Notes: a model not told the origin generated them from the sequence alone. DNA of 12,596 nt from an uncultured Lachnospiraceae bacterium (GCA_910586095.1 CAJUHQ010000100.1:1-12596), one strand, 5' to 3'. Positions 1 to 7,743 are shown, counted from the first letter of the stretch. Made by a program: numbers and translations.

Positions 1-2
1 TT

Positions 3-944
3 CTGACAGTTACGTTGATGCTTTTATATGGCATTGCAGGCGCATATCAGCCATCTGTGCAGGCAAGTATCCCTGCACTTACCAATCAAGATCATTTTAT
101 GGCGGCAAATTCTATTATCAATACAATCAGTTCCTTTGCTTCTTTGTTAGGCCCTGTACTTGGAGGTGTTTTATACAGCGCATATGGAGTAAAGCCTGTA
201 TTGTGGATTTGTATGGTATGCTTTTTTATGTCGGCGGTTATGGAAATGTTCATTAACATACCATTTCAGAAACAAGCTTCAGATGGCAGTATTTTGAAGA
301 CAGCTAGAGCAGATATTGTAGAGAGCGTCCGCTTTATCCAAAAGGAAAAGCCTGTTATCGGAAAAGCTGTTCTTGTAATTTGCGGAATCAATTTGTTCCT
401 TGCTGCAATGATTACCGTCGCACTTCCATATCTAGTAACAGAGGTACTAGATTTAGAAGCGTCACAGGCAAACAGGCTATATGGTTTTGCAGAGGGGGCA
501 TTGGCAGCAGGTGGATTAGCAGGAGGTATCGGAGCAGGCATTTTTGCAAACAAACTAACGATTCATAAATCAGGAAATCTTGTGATCGCTTGTGCAGTAT
601 GCGTGTTGCCTATGAGTGTTTCATTGATACTGTTTTCATCTGCAATTATAAATTATATTGTTATAACTATATGCTGCTTTTTTATTATGGTATTTTCAAC
701 ACTTTTTACAGTGCAGATGATGTCCTTTATCCAAACAGAAACCCCACAACATTTAATTGGAAAGGTTATTGCAGTTATTTTTACTGTTGCCATGTGCGCA
801 CAGCCACTAGGCAATGCGTTCTATGGCATCCTATTTGAAATTTGTAAAGGATGTGAATATGTGGTTGTTTTATTCTCGGGTGTGGTATCGCTTATCATTG
901 CCAGTAACGCAAGAACTATTTTTAGAAAATTTGCAACAAAATAA
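3..944 (+). CDS. MFS transporter, drug-efflux-like (5' end outside window)
   Basis: This is a major facilitator superfamily permease, an inner-membrane proton-driven exporter by family; the substrate cannot be read from the sequence. The reading frame is open from base 3 and shows no ribosome binding site at the first ATG/TTG codons, so the true start lies upstream. The visible 313 residues contain about eight hydrophobic segments. They include a Gly/Pro-rich helix (LLGPVLGGVLYSAYG), which resembles the conserved helix 5 region of drug:H+ antiporters, and a polar central loop (FQKQASDG... to about residue 110) between the two six-helix halves. The family is usually about 400-420 residues, so roughly 100 N-terminal residues are missing. 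The C-terminus is intact and a strong terminator follows about 115 bases later, so this gene ends its transcription unit and is not joined to the two-component system downstream. MFS membership is secure; a macrolide/Mef-type or other drug role is only a guess. Confidence 0.85.
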   Translation: MTVTLMLLYGIAGAYQPSVQASIPALTNQDHFMAANSIINTISSFASLLGPVLGGVLYSAYGVKPVLWICMVCFFMSAVMEMFINIPFQKQASDGSILKTARADIVESVRFIQKEKPVIGKAVLVICGINLFLAAMITVALPYLVTEVLDLEASQANRLYGFAEGALAAGGLAGGIGAGIFANKLTIHKSGNLVIACAVCVLPMSVSLILFSSAIINYIVITICCFFIMVFSTLFTVQMMSFIQTETPQHLIGKVIAVIFTVAMCAQPLGNAFYGILFEICKGCEYVVVLFSGVVSLIIASNARTIFRKFATK

Positions 945-1010
945 AATGCAAGAACATAGCATACAAATCCGTTTTGCACGTCAGTCGTCGTTAGAGGTTT
1001 GATCCAACCA

Positions 1011-1024
1011 GAGAGTGCACTCTC
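1011..1024. repeat. 14-bp perfect palindrome
   Basis: GAGAGTGCACTCTC is identical to its own reverse complement. It lies in the 3' untranslated region of the MFS gene, 35 bases before the terminator stem. It could be a dimeric regulator site or an RNA hairpin, although with no loop it is more natural as DNA. Function unknown. Confidence 0.45.
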
Positions 1025-1058
1025 AGATTGAAGTAATAAATTGTAATAGCAGTGATTG

Positions 1059-1097
1059 CAACCGTAAAGGTCAAATAGCCTTTACGGTTGTTCTTTT
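1059..1097 (+). terminator. Rho-independent terminator of MFS gene
   Basis: A perfect 12-bp stem (CAACCGTAAAGG with CCTTTACGGTTG) encloses an 8-base loop and is followed directly by TTCTTTT. This is a strong intrinsic terminator separating the MFS gene from the signalling operon. Confidence 0.9.
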
Positions 1098-1180
1098 AAA
1101 ATTTTACTATTTTGATTAGAGCGCCCATTAAAGTATGCGAATAAAAGGTAATGTGGGAATTTGTTAAATAATTTGCAAAA

Positions 1181-1213
1181 TTTGTATTTTTTTCGTTCAA
1201 AAAGATTTATAAT
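1181..1213 (+). promoter_or_regulatory. Candidate promoter of the two-component operon
   Basis: A perfect -10 box TATAAT lies at 1208-1213, 65 bases before the response regulator start. No good -35 exists at 16-18 bp spacing; the region 1181-1190 reads TTTGTATTTT. Short TTTG repeats lie 21 bp apart at 1160 and 1181. They could be a weak LytTR-type site, but the DNA here is very AT-rich, so only the -10 is persuasive. Confidence 0.4.
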
Positions 1214-1278
1214 TGGATAAAAAAAGAATGGTGTTAGACAAAAAGATATTATAAGAATTTTGTGAGAGGGAATGATGT

Positions 1279-2007
1279 ATGTACAGAATTGGAATCTGTG
1301 ATGATGACAAAGAATTATGTGCTGGATTAGAAGAACAAATTTATCAAATTGCAAAAGAATTACCAATGAAAGCAGATGTTGAAGTTTGGTATTCTGGTGA
1401 AAGTATAGTAAATGATTTGCAAAATGGTATACAGTTGGACTTGATTTTTTTGGATATCGAATTGATACAAGAAAATGGAATATCAGTAGGTAAGTTTATA
1501 CGCAATGAAATGGAGGACATTAATACTCACATAGTATATATTTCTTCCAAGCAGACATATGCAATGCAACTATTCAAGGTTCAACCTCTCGATTTTTTGG
1601 TGAAGCCTGTATCAAGTGAGCAGATCAGGGAAGTCCTTGTCAGAAGTCTCAGGCAAAAACAAAGCCTCAAAAGTTTTTTTGAGTATCAAAAGGGGAGTGC
1701 AGTATTCAGGATTCCAACAAGAAATATTGCTTATTTTATGAGTATGGATAAGAAGATCAAGCTTGTCACAAGGGACAATGAAGATGAGTTTTATGGAAAA
1801 CTCAAAAGTATCATAGAAGAACTTCCCGCAGATTTTATGATGATACATCAGTCTTATATTGTCAATCAGTTATATGTCAACGAATACTCCTATGACTGTG
1901 TAAAAATGTCGGATGGAACTATTTTAAGTATCAGTAAGCCCTATCGAAAAGAAATAAGAGGTAAAATAAAACAATATCGGAAAGCGGAACTATATGATGA
2001 ATTATAA
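1279..2007 (+). CDS. LytTR-family response regulator (AgrA/ComE-like)
   Basis: This is a cytoplasmic transcription factor of a two-component system. An N-terminal receiver domain (about residues 1-125) carries the acidic pocket D8/D9, the phospho-acceptor D59 in LIFLDIEL, the switch serine around S89/S90 and the conserved lysine K109 in FLVKP. A LytTR DNA-binding domain (about 145-240) includes the typical IHQSYIVN and ISKPYRKE stretches. At 242 residues it has normal family length. The ATG at 1279 is preceded by GAGAGGG (1264-1270) at about 8 bases; the two nearby upstream ATGs are out of frame. It overlaps the histidine kinase gene by 14 bases, so the two are translationally coupled cognate partners. 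LytTR regulators bind pairs of 9-bp direct repeats about one pitch apart, and such a pair is seen upstream of the lipoprotein gene (3329-3359). The family call is firm; the target is inferred. Confidence 0.93.
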   Translation: MYRIGICDDDKELCAGLEEQIYQIAKELPMKADVEVWYSGESIVNDLQNGIQLDLIFLDIELIQENGISVGKFIRNEMEDINTHIVYISSKQTYAMQLFKVQPLDFLVKPVSSEQIREVLVRSLRQKQSLKSFFEYQKGSAVFRIPTRNIAYFMSMDKKIKLVTRDNEDEFYGKLKSIIEELPADFMMIHQSYIVNQLYVNEYSYDCVKMSDGTILSISKPYRKEIRGKIKQYRKAELYDEL

Positions 2008-3247
2008 TGTGATATCTGAACTGATTGTAAATATTCTGAGGGTACTGCTAATTAGGAGAATGATGGAACTGTTTCTTCCTACAGAGGACGAAGATCGGAT
2101 AAAGATACGAATCGGATTTGTATGCTATTATCTGCTGACCACCATCCTATACAATATTTTTAATATTTCGATGTTATACGCAATCTGTAATTATCTTGGA
2201 ATTACAGGACTTACATTTTTTTATCAGGCGACATGGAAAAAACGAATATGGGTGTCGTTAGTAATATTCACTATGGAGCTGGCGTGCGCTCTTGTGGTGT
2301 ATTTTGGCTTTTCACAGAAGTTTATCGTACAACCGCAGTCAATCCAAATCCTTTTGTTTCTGATTCTCGTTACAATAATTAGCCATATAGCTTATCCATC
2401 AGATAGTAGGGAAATAGCATTTGATAAAAAGCAGACTTGTATTTTAATTATAATTCCTGTAGCTAGCGTATTTATTTTATGTGTTTTGCTGTATGGGAGA
2501 TATGAAGGTACAATAGCGATGCTAATATGTATTTCTATACTTATTATCAACCTGAGTATATTTTATCTCTATCATATGATGGCGCAAAACTACAGGAATT
2601 TAAGGGAGAATGATATATATCGGCAACAGACATATGCATACAAAAACCAACTGGATGTGATTATGGAATCTCAAGGACGTATTCGTGCGTTGAAACATGA
2701 TATGAAAAATCATATGCTGGCGCTTCAGATGCTTTTGCAGAAAAGAGAGTGGGAAGAAGCCTACAAGTATCTTAGCTCTATGCAGCATTTTATGGCAAAT
2801 CCATTAGAATATAGTACGACGGGAAATGAGTCAATGGACAGTTTGTTAAATTACAAGCTGCAAAGGGCAAATGAGATTTTGGACAGGGTGGAGACAAGGA
2901 TAAGCATACCAGAAAAATTAATGTTACACTCTTTTGATCTTAATGTGATATTGGGGAATCTGCTTGATAACGCGATAGAGGCGGCAAGTCAGACAGAAGA
3001 AAAAAAGTTGAAAATAACAATTAAACTCGAGAAAGGAATTTTGTTTATCCATATCCGCAACAGTTGCCAGGGCATTTCAGACGGAAAACTACAACACCTA
3101 AAAACTACAAAAGAAGATGCGTCCAATCACGGAATAGGCCTAGGCAATGTGCAACGAATCATTGAAAAATATCATGGAGATATGGAACTGATATGTGAAA
3201 ACAAAAATATGGAAACAGACATTATATTGTACATAAAAGAGATGTGA
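1994..3247 (+). CDS. GHKL sensor histidine kinase (AgrC-like)
   Basis: This membrane sensor kinase should phosphorylate the overlapping LytTR regulator. The first ~195 residues contain about six hydrophobic segments with short loops, the layout of peptide-pheromone receptors of the AgrC class, with no large extracellular domain. A linker helix (about 200-230) leads to the dimerisation/phospho-acceptor helix with RALKHDMKNH, where H235 is the likely phosphorylated histidine. The ATPase domain has the N-box NLLDNAIEA (N322, N326) and the G-box HGIGLGN (380-386). At 417 residues it is full length. Two adjacent ATGs (1994 and 1997) are possible starts and the ribosome binding site is poor (GGAA), which fits coupling to the upstream gene. 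No agrB- or agrD-like gene is next to it, so the ligand is unknown. No terminator is evident before the lipoprotein gene, so some read-through is possible. Confidence 0.92.
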   Translation: MMNYNVISELIVNILRVLLIRRMMELFLPTEDEDRIKIRIGFVCYYLLTTILYNIFNISMLYAICNYLGITGLTFFYQATWKKRIWVSLVIFTMELACALVVYFGFSQKFIVQPQSIQILLFLILVTIISHIAYPSDSREIAFDKKQTCILIIIPVASVFILCVLLYGRYEGTIAMLICISILIINLSIFYLYHMMAQNYRNLRENDIYRQQTYAYKNQLDVIMESQGRIRALKHDMKNHMLALQMLLQKREWEEAYKYLSSMQHFMANPLEYSTTGNESMDSLLNYKLQRANEILDRVETRISIPEKLMLHSFDLNVILGNLLDNAIEAASQTEEKKLKITIKLEKGILFIHIRNSCQGISDGKLQHLKTTKEDASNHGIGLGNVQRIIEKYHGDMELICENKNMETDIILYIKEM

Positions 3248-3328
3248 TAAAGAGAATAAGAGTTTTTTAGGTGCATCATGCCAACCATATATGTATTATT
3301 CTGCTTGCCTATTTTTGAACAATTCCTA

Positions 3329-3359
3329 ATTTCGCCATAAATATGGTCTGATTTCGCCA
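3329..3359 (+). promoter_or_regulatory. Candidate LytTR regulator binding site (direct repeat)
   Basis: Two identical 9-mers ATTTCGCCA lie at 3329-3337 and 3351-3359, a 22-bp period. That spacing puts both on the same DNA face, as in AgrA/ComE/VirR sites. The downstream copy ends about 4 bases before the position of the -35 hexamer of a promoter with a poor -35, as expected for activation. The repeat is seen directly; regulator identity is inferred from the adjacent LytTR gene. Confidence 0.55.
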
Positions 3360-3363
3360 AATT

Positions 3364-3392
3364 CTAAAAAGTTTCTGTATTTGTGGTATGTT
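3364..3392 (+). promoter_or_regulatory. Candidate activated promoter of the lipoprotein/ABC operon
   Basis: TATGTT at 3387-3392, preceded by TG one base upstream (extended -10), stands 17 bases from CTAAAA (3364-3369), which is a poor -35. A weak -35 beside the upstream direct repeat is typical of activator-dependent promoters. The predicted transcript would start near 3399. Confidence 0.4.
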
Positions 3393-3486
3393 TTAATAGA
3401 CATGAAGAAAGACATCGGCAGAAAAATAAAGTCGGTTTCTGGTAGGCATGCCAAAATACAAAGGAATCTTGTAGGGAGGTATCAGC

Positions 3487-4680
3487 ATGAGAAAAAATAG
3501 TTTATGTCTGACGATGGCGACAATATTTTGCGCGTTTGCACTTACTGGTTGCCAGAAAGTGCCGGATGCGACAACAGAAAACAACATTATGCATGCGCAA
3601 GGTGATGTGGAAAAACAGGTGCAGGATATTGTCATAGTAGATACACAGGAGCAGACACAAGTCAAACAGGTGGTAGGTCAATATCAGGGCATAGTAGGAA
3701 CAGGTGATAATACAATAAGCATAAACGCCGAAGTACCCGCGCTTCCTGATGAATTGTATATCATCACACTTAAGCCAAACGATGGGCTCGACAAGAATAC
3801 GCTACTCACATTCCTTGATAGTGAAAGCAGCAACATAGAGGATACCTCGCAAGAGCTCTTAAAGGAGATAGAGGAGAGCGATAAATACAATGTCACTCCC
3901 GATGAAACCGGCGAAAGGGTGTTATATTCCAAATTTGGCGACCATAGTGCGATGCGACTTGGAGACGGGAAAAAAGAAGCATCATTTGCATGCCATACAA
4001 GTGCATATTATGTTGATAATGATTTAATGGAAAAATACTATGGGATTTATAGCGGTGCTTACAGCGAAACACTTATAATTCAGGATCAGATGGACAAAGG
4101 CAGCTTTTCGGCAAACGAGGCAGCCAAAATTCTTTTAGACAAGGTGGAGGCTGTGGGAGTAAGTGACATTGCTATCAAAAAAATCCATTGTACCGAAGGC
4201 GCAGGCCACAGCTTTTATAATATAGAATTTGTACCTGTTTATGATGGGATAGTAGTGGATATCGGGAGCAACAGTTATGCATTGGGACAAGTCTGGCCAA
4301 ACGGGTATGCGCTTATTTCCGAGGAGGGTGTAGCAGAGCTAAGTCTTATAGATTTCTGCGGAAAGTCAGTAGATAAAAAGTCTGTTACAGCACTTTCGTT
4401 TGAACAGGTTCTGAAAATATTGGAGCAGTATCTAGACAGTGGCATAATTGAGTCGGACGGAAAAATAACATATAATAGAGTGGAATTAAATTATTATCCA
4501 GTGCCCAATCCTGCACCTGTTATGGATGAGATAGAGTATAAGTCTGAGCTAGTTCTTACGCCCATATGGCATATTTATATGCCTCTTGACGAGTATGTGG
4601 ATGGGGGCTATGGCGATGCAGTGGGACCAAGTCATATATGTGTGAATGCAGTCACAGGAGAACTAGAAGGCGCTGATTAG
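3487..4680 (+). CDS. Secreted lipoprotein, possibly DUF6034-like
   Basis: An N-terminal signal peptide (basic MRKN, hydrophobic core) ends in a lipobox LTGC, predicting lipidation at Cys22 and anchoring on the outer face of the membrane. A polar, glutamine-rich linker (about 25-75) follows. The remaining ~320 residues have no membrane segment. The C-terminal part (ALSFEQVLKILEQYL... then LTPIWHIYMPL and ICVNAVTGELEG) resembles the pattern of Clostridia lipoproteins of the DUF6034 group and, loosely, YycI/PepSY-like folds that end in an 'INAVTGE' strand. No enzyme motif is seen. The start is supported by AGGGAGGT (3473-3480), 6 bases before the ATG. It is the first gene of the run that continues into three membrane proteins and an ABC ATPase, so it may be a substrate-binding or accessory component, or sense the same signal. 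Lipoprotein status is secure; the family name is from memory and tentative. Confidence 0.8.
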   Translation: MRKNSLCLTMATIFCAFALTGCQKVPDATTENNIMHAQGDVEKQVQDIVIVDTQEQTQVKQVVGQYQGIVGTGDNTISINAEVPALPDELYIITLKPNDGLDKNTLLTFLDSESSNIEDTSQELLKEIEESDKYNVTPDETGERVLYSKFGDHSAMRLGDGKKEASFACHTSAYYVDNDLMEKYYGIYSGAYSETLIIQDQMDKGSFSANEAAKILLDKVEAVGVSDIAIKKIHCTEGAGHSFYNIEFVPVYDGIVVDIGSNSYALGQVWPNGYALISEEGVAELSLIDFCGKSVDKKSVTALSFEQVLKILEQYLDSGIIESDGKITYNRVELNYYPVPNPAPVMDEIEYKSELVLTPIWHIYMPLDEYVDGGYGDAVGPSHICVNAVTGELEGAD

Positions 4681-4684
4681 GAAA

Positions 4685-5503
4685 ATGCTGATGAAAGCGA
4701 GTAAAGTGGTGGAAGGTGTAGAAGGCATGTATATTCAATTTCTATGGAAGGATATCAAGAGAAGTTTTACTAATATAGGCTTTTTTTCAGGTTCTTTCGG
4801 ACTTGGGGCACTGCTTATGTATAATTTTGTCACAGAATCGTTCCATTCAGGAAGCCCCTATTATGCCATTGTGAATATTCTAGCTGCATCAGGCTTTGTC
4901 GTATTTCTGCCTGTGTTCCCAGTGTTGGGGTATGCGTCTCGTTTTTGTGAGGAGTATGAGAGCGGATATTATAGGCTGCTCCTTGCTCGGATAAAACCAC
5001 AGAAATTTGCCCAAGTGCGAATTAGTAGCGTGGCATTGTCAGGAGGCACCATCATTGCACTTCCTTATTTGCTTATATGTCTTGTGGCCATTTGTTTAGA
5101 AGCGCCAGAGCTGGCAGAAGCCAACTCTTTAGGACTGGACGCCTCAGGAGTAAATGTTTTAAGAGTGGATTCAAATATTGAAATGGTATTTATAGGACAG
5201 ACTTATGGGATTGGCGTAATGGTGGCTGTCAAAGTATTGCTGGGCTTTTTGTTTGGGGCCACGTGGGCGATAGTGGGACTGGCGTTTGCAGTGTGGATGC
5301 CAAATCAATATGTGTCTTTGATTGCGCCCTTTGTTCTGTATGAATCTCTTTATATTTTGCTGCCAAACTATCTAAATCCTGCCCTACTGGTACGTGGAGA
5401 CGATGCAGGTCATTTGCTGTCGGTTGTGATGGAGTGTGTCTGGCTTTTTGCCGCCGTCGCTGTTGCCATGACAGGTTTCAAGAGGAGATGTTGGGATGAG
5501 TAA
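4685..5503 (+). CDS. ABC transporter membrane subunit 1 (ABC-2-like, unrecognised family)
   Basis: This is a polytopic membrane protein with about six hydrophobic segments (from the first ATG, residues about 31-49, 60-83, 113-137, 174-202, 209-226, 245-264). It has an amphipathic, charged N-terminus (WKDIKRSFTN) and a conserved-looking cytoplasmic loop (RFCEEYESGYYRLLLARIKP) after helix 2. That architecture matches ABC-2-type permeases such as BcrB or lantibiotic-immunity subunits. The loop EYESGYYRLLLARI is a plausible coupling region for the ATPase at the end of the operon. The start is uncertain: ATGs at 4685 and 4691 follow AGGA, which overlaps the previous stop, whereas ATG 4727 (residue 15) has GGAAGG 10 bases upstream. 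The gene begins 4 bases after the lipoprotein stop and overlaps the next gene by 8 bases, so they are co-transcribed. Substrate unknown. Confidence 0.8.
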   Translation: MLMKASKVVEGVEGMYIQFLWKDIKRSFTNIGFFSGSFGLGALLMYNFVTESFHSGSPYYAIVNILAASGFVVFLPVFPVLGYASRFCEEYESGYYRLLLARIKPQKFAQVRISSVALSGGTIIALPYLLICLVAICLEAPELAEANSLGLDASGVNVLRVDSNIEMVFIGQTYGIGVMVAVKVLLGFLFGATWAIVGLAFAVWMPNQYVSLIAPFVLYESLYILLPNYLNPALLVRGDDAGHLLSVVMECVWLFAAVAVAMTGFKRRCWDE

Positions 5504-6302
5504 GACCATAAGAATGTCTATGGGACTATTACAACAAGAAATGGGAAGCATCAGGGTAATCATGGGATATTTGTTGGGAATGACATTTTTGATGTTGGGA
5601 TTATATGATTTTTTGAGATATGCAATAGAGATCAAAGAACCTGTCAACATTTGTGAAGCTTTTATTGTCACCCAGAATCAAGCAATAGCAGGTAGATTCT
5701 GGGTGATGGGATATCTGTTAGTCATTGCAAATGCGCCTTTTGTCAAAGAAAACACCTATATTATTTTGTATCGCAGTGGTAGACGGGCATGGAATATAGG
5801 CATGTTGTTATATGTTTTCATTCAGGCATTTATGTATACGACATGTTTTGCTGTGCTTTCCATTGTAGTCAGTATTCCTTATGGATTTTCTGGAAAGCTC
5901 TGGAGTAGTCCTGTCTATATGTTGGTGGCCACTCCCTCGAACGCAATTGCAGAAAAATATCATATTTTTTTTGATGGTGTGGCGATGATGAAATATATGA
6001 CCGTTTTACACGCATTTGGAATTACTTTTTTGTATATGTTTTGCTATTTTGCCTTCCTTGGAGTCCTTTTATATGTCTGTAACCTTGTGTTTGGTAGTTT
6101 TTGGGGATTGGCGGCAGTGGCAGTGGTGCATTTGGGAGGCGTTATTTTGTCGTTTGTTGCCAAATTCCACCAGAGTCCTGCATATTATGTGGACAGTGCG
6201 GGCAGTCATTGGAGATATCCTTGTATGATGTTGGTGTTCATCTTTGTTATAACGCTAGTATCGCTATTTGCTGTAGGGAAAGTGGATATTCAGACAAGAT
6301 AG
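5496..6302 (+). CDS. ABC transporter membrane subunit 2 (unrecognised family)
   Basis: This 268-residue integral membrane protein has about six hydrophobic segments (around 21-42, 66-84, 100-128, 166-196, 200-222, 240-261). A basic cytoplasmic loop YIILYRSGRRAWNIG (about 88-102) precedes helix 3, at the place where ABC-2 permeases carry the coupling element. An extracytoplasmic loop (about 130-165) includes PSNAIAEKYHIFFDG. The start at 5496 is well supported by GAGGAG 8 bases upstream and overlaps the previous gene by 8 bases, indicating coupled translation. It shares overall plan but no obvious sequence identity with the neighbouring permeases. I infer that it pairs with subunit 1 as a heteromeric channel; it could equally be a regulatory or immunity-type membrane partner. 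Confidence 0.8.
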   Translation: MSKTIRMSMGLLQQEMGSIRVIMGYLLGMTFLMLGLYDFLRYAIEIKEPVNICEAFIVTQNQAIAGRFWVMGYLLVIANAPFVKENTYIILYRSGRRAWNIGMLLYVFIQAFMYTTCFAVLSIVVSIPYGFSGKLWSSPVYMLVATPSNAIAEKYHIFFDGVAMMKYMTVLHAFGITFLYMFCYFAFLGVLLYVCNLVFGSFWGLAAVAVVHLGGVILSFVAKFHQSPAYYVDSAGSHWRYPCMMLVFIFVITLVSLFAVGKVDIQTR

Positions 6303-6341
6303 ATATTCTAAAAAATATTGTTGTGGAGGATAGAAAAGTAG

Positions 6342-6980
6342 ATGAATGGTGATTCTCTTATTTTAAATTTTTTTGGCGGAGTTTCACGGGATGGTTCAAG
6401 CTGGGCAGTTGATTTTGATATGGTACTCTATGAATTGGCAAGATGGCTTTTATTCATTGGAATTTGTCTGCTTGCGCAAGGTGTCTGGTTTGAAAAGTGG
6501 AGAAAAATAGAGCCACTTGCGTGTTACCGTTATACAACGATTAAAATATGGTGGAGATGGAAATTTTTTAGAAGTCTGCTAAATGGCGTATTAGCGGCGG
6601 CAGTGTTGTTTATCGCAGTAATAGTAACTGATATTATCAATATTGGAGGATTCTCTGACGAAGGTTGGAAAGTGTTTATTTTATGGTTTGTTCATATTAT
6701 AACAATAATTACTTTTTTTCTTGTGTTAGATTTAACCAGACTAAGAAAACTTGCGCCAGCAATCCTGTTGCTACTAGAAGGAATTACTTTTCTTGTAGGC
6801 TTTTTAAACATGAAGATATCTTGGTTTATGTATGGCATGTGGGGAATGTATTTTCAAAGCAGATGGTATTATGGTGAGACGGGAGTTTCTGTGTTGTCTT
6901 CCCTGATAACCGAAGGGATATTGATTATTCTTAGCTATTTGATTGGAGGAATTTTGTTAAAAAGGACAGCGCAAAAATAA
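6342..6980 (+). CDS. ABC transporter membrane subunit 3 / hypothetical membrane protein
   Basis: This is a 212-residue membrane protein with about five hydrophobic segments (27-49, 78-99, 110-130, 138-155, 183-205). A strongly basic, tryptophan-rich cytoplasmic stretch WFEKWRKIEPLACYRYTTIKIWWRWKFF, given here only by its ends (about 49-76), lies between helices 1 and 2; its spacing resembles the coupling loop seen in the two preceding permeases. It is shorter than those neighbours and of no family I recognise. The ribosome binding site GGAGGA (6325-6330) is 11 bases from the ATG. It lies 39 bases after subunit 2 and 83 bases before the ATPase start, in the same orientation. Three unlike membrane proteins with one ATPase is unusual for a simple exporter and is reminiscent of lantibiotic immunity or lipoprotein-assisted systems. 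Role inferred from position only. Confidence 0.72.
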   Translation: MNGDSLILNFFGGVSRDGSSWAVDFDMVLYELARWLLFIGICLLAQGVWFEKWRKIEPLACYRYTTIKIWWRWKFFRSLLNGVLAAAVLFIAVIVTDIINIGGFSDEGWKVFILWFVHIITIITFFLVLDLTRLRKLAPAILLLLEGITFLVGFLNMKISWFMYGMWGMYFQSRWYYGETGVSVLSSLITEGILIILSYLIGGILLKRTAQK

Positions 6981-7063
6981 ATAATACGCCTGTGAAACAA
7001 AAAATTAGAAGAAACTTTGAAACGGTATATTGGCGAAACTTGAATCAGGAAAGGAGCTTTTGT

Positions 7064-7738
7064 ATGGCAGAGATTATCAGCATAGAGAATGTAACCAAAA
7101 AATTTGATACTATTTTTGCTCTCGAAAATGTTAGTTTAAGCATTGAAAGAGGAAAAATCTACGGAATTATTGGAAGAAATGGTTCTGGAAAGACTGTCCT
7201 ATTTAAGCTCATAGCAGGTTATTTAAAGCCCACTAGTGGCAGGATTGTTGTAAGTGGAAAAGAGATCGGAAAAGATACAGATTTTGCGGGCAATATAGGA
7301 CTTATCATAGAATCTCCTGGATTTTTGAAGGGATATACAGGATTTAAAAATCTTTCGTATTTAGCAAGCATACGCAATGTGATTGGTAAAGAGGAGATCA
7401 GAAAGAGCATGGAAAAAGTAGGGCTTGATCCTGACAGTAACAAAAAGGTTGGAAAATATTCGTTGGGAATGAAACAACGTTTGGGAATAGCGCAGGCTAT
7501 CATGGAAAATCCTGATATCCTGATTTTAGATGAGCCAATGAATAGCCTAGATCATCAAGGAGTAGAGGAGATTAGGGGAATTTTAAAGAGATTGAAAGAT
7601 GAGGGAAAAACGATTATACTAGCAAGTCATAACAAAGAGGATATAGAAATTTTATGCGATGAAGTATATGAATTAAATCGGGGAAGATTGGAAACACATG
7701 ATTCACAAACAGCATGTATGACAAGAAGGAACTTTTGA
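7064..7738 (+). CDS. ABC transporter ATP-binding protein (BcrA/lantibiotic-type)
   Basis: This cytoplasmic ATPase should power the three membrane proteins upstream. From the chosen start it has 224 residues, a single nucleotide-binding domain. Walker A is GRNGSGKT (37-44), the signature motif is YSLGMKQR (132-139), Walker B is ILILDEP with catalytic E157, and the H-loop histidine is H189 in ASHN. The Q-loop position reads IIESPGF with Glu83 instead of Gln, a variant known in bacitracin and lantibiotic-immunity ATPases (BcrA type), as is YSLGMKQR in place of LSGGQ. I chose ATG 7064 because AAGGAG (7051-7056) lies 7 bases upstream and the protein then begins MAEIISIENV, typical of the family; an in-frame ATG at 6992 would add 24 non-homologous-looking residues and lacks a ribosome binding site. 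A terminator follows 6 bases after the stop, closing the operon. Confidence 0.93.
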   Translation: MAEIISIENVTKKFDTIFALENVSLSIERGKIYGIIGRNGSGKTVLFKLIAGYLKPTSGRIVVSGKEIGKDTDFAGNIGLIIESPGFLKGYTGFKNLSYLASIRNVIGKEEIRKSMEKVGLDPDSNKKVGKYSLGMKQRLGIAQAIMENPDILILDEPMNSLDHQGVEEIRGILKRLKDEGKTIILASHNKEDIEILCDEVYELNRGRLETHDSQTACMTRRNF

Positions 7739-7743
7739 GGATT

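Larger units (their letters stand above)
945..1278. other. Intergenic region between MFS gene and two-component operon
   Basis: No convincing gene is seen in these 334 bases. They hold a 14-bp palindrome (1011-1024), a perfect-stem terminator (1059-1097) for the MFS gene, and then an AT-rich stretch with a TATAAT box (1208-1213) and the ribosome binding site GAGAGGG (1264-1270) of the response regulator. Confidence 0.7.

Noticed and set aside
266..553. Minus-strand and alternate-frame open frames inside the MFS and other genes
   Set aside because: They overlap well-supported genes, lack ribosome binding sites and encode no recognisable motifs.
7031..7039. TGGCGAAAC, a reverse-strand match to the ATTTCGCCA repeat, upstream of the ATPase
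   Set aside because: Only one copy is present with no partner at 21-22 bp, so it does not have the paired geometry of a LytTR site.
6992..7063. In-frame N-terminal extension of the ABC ATPase from ATG 6992
   Set aside because: No ribosome binding site there, the added residues look unlike the family, and AAGGAG is ideally placed for ATG 7064.
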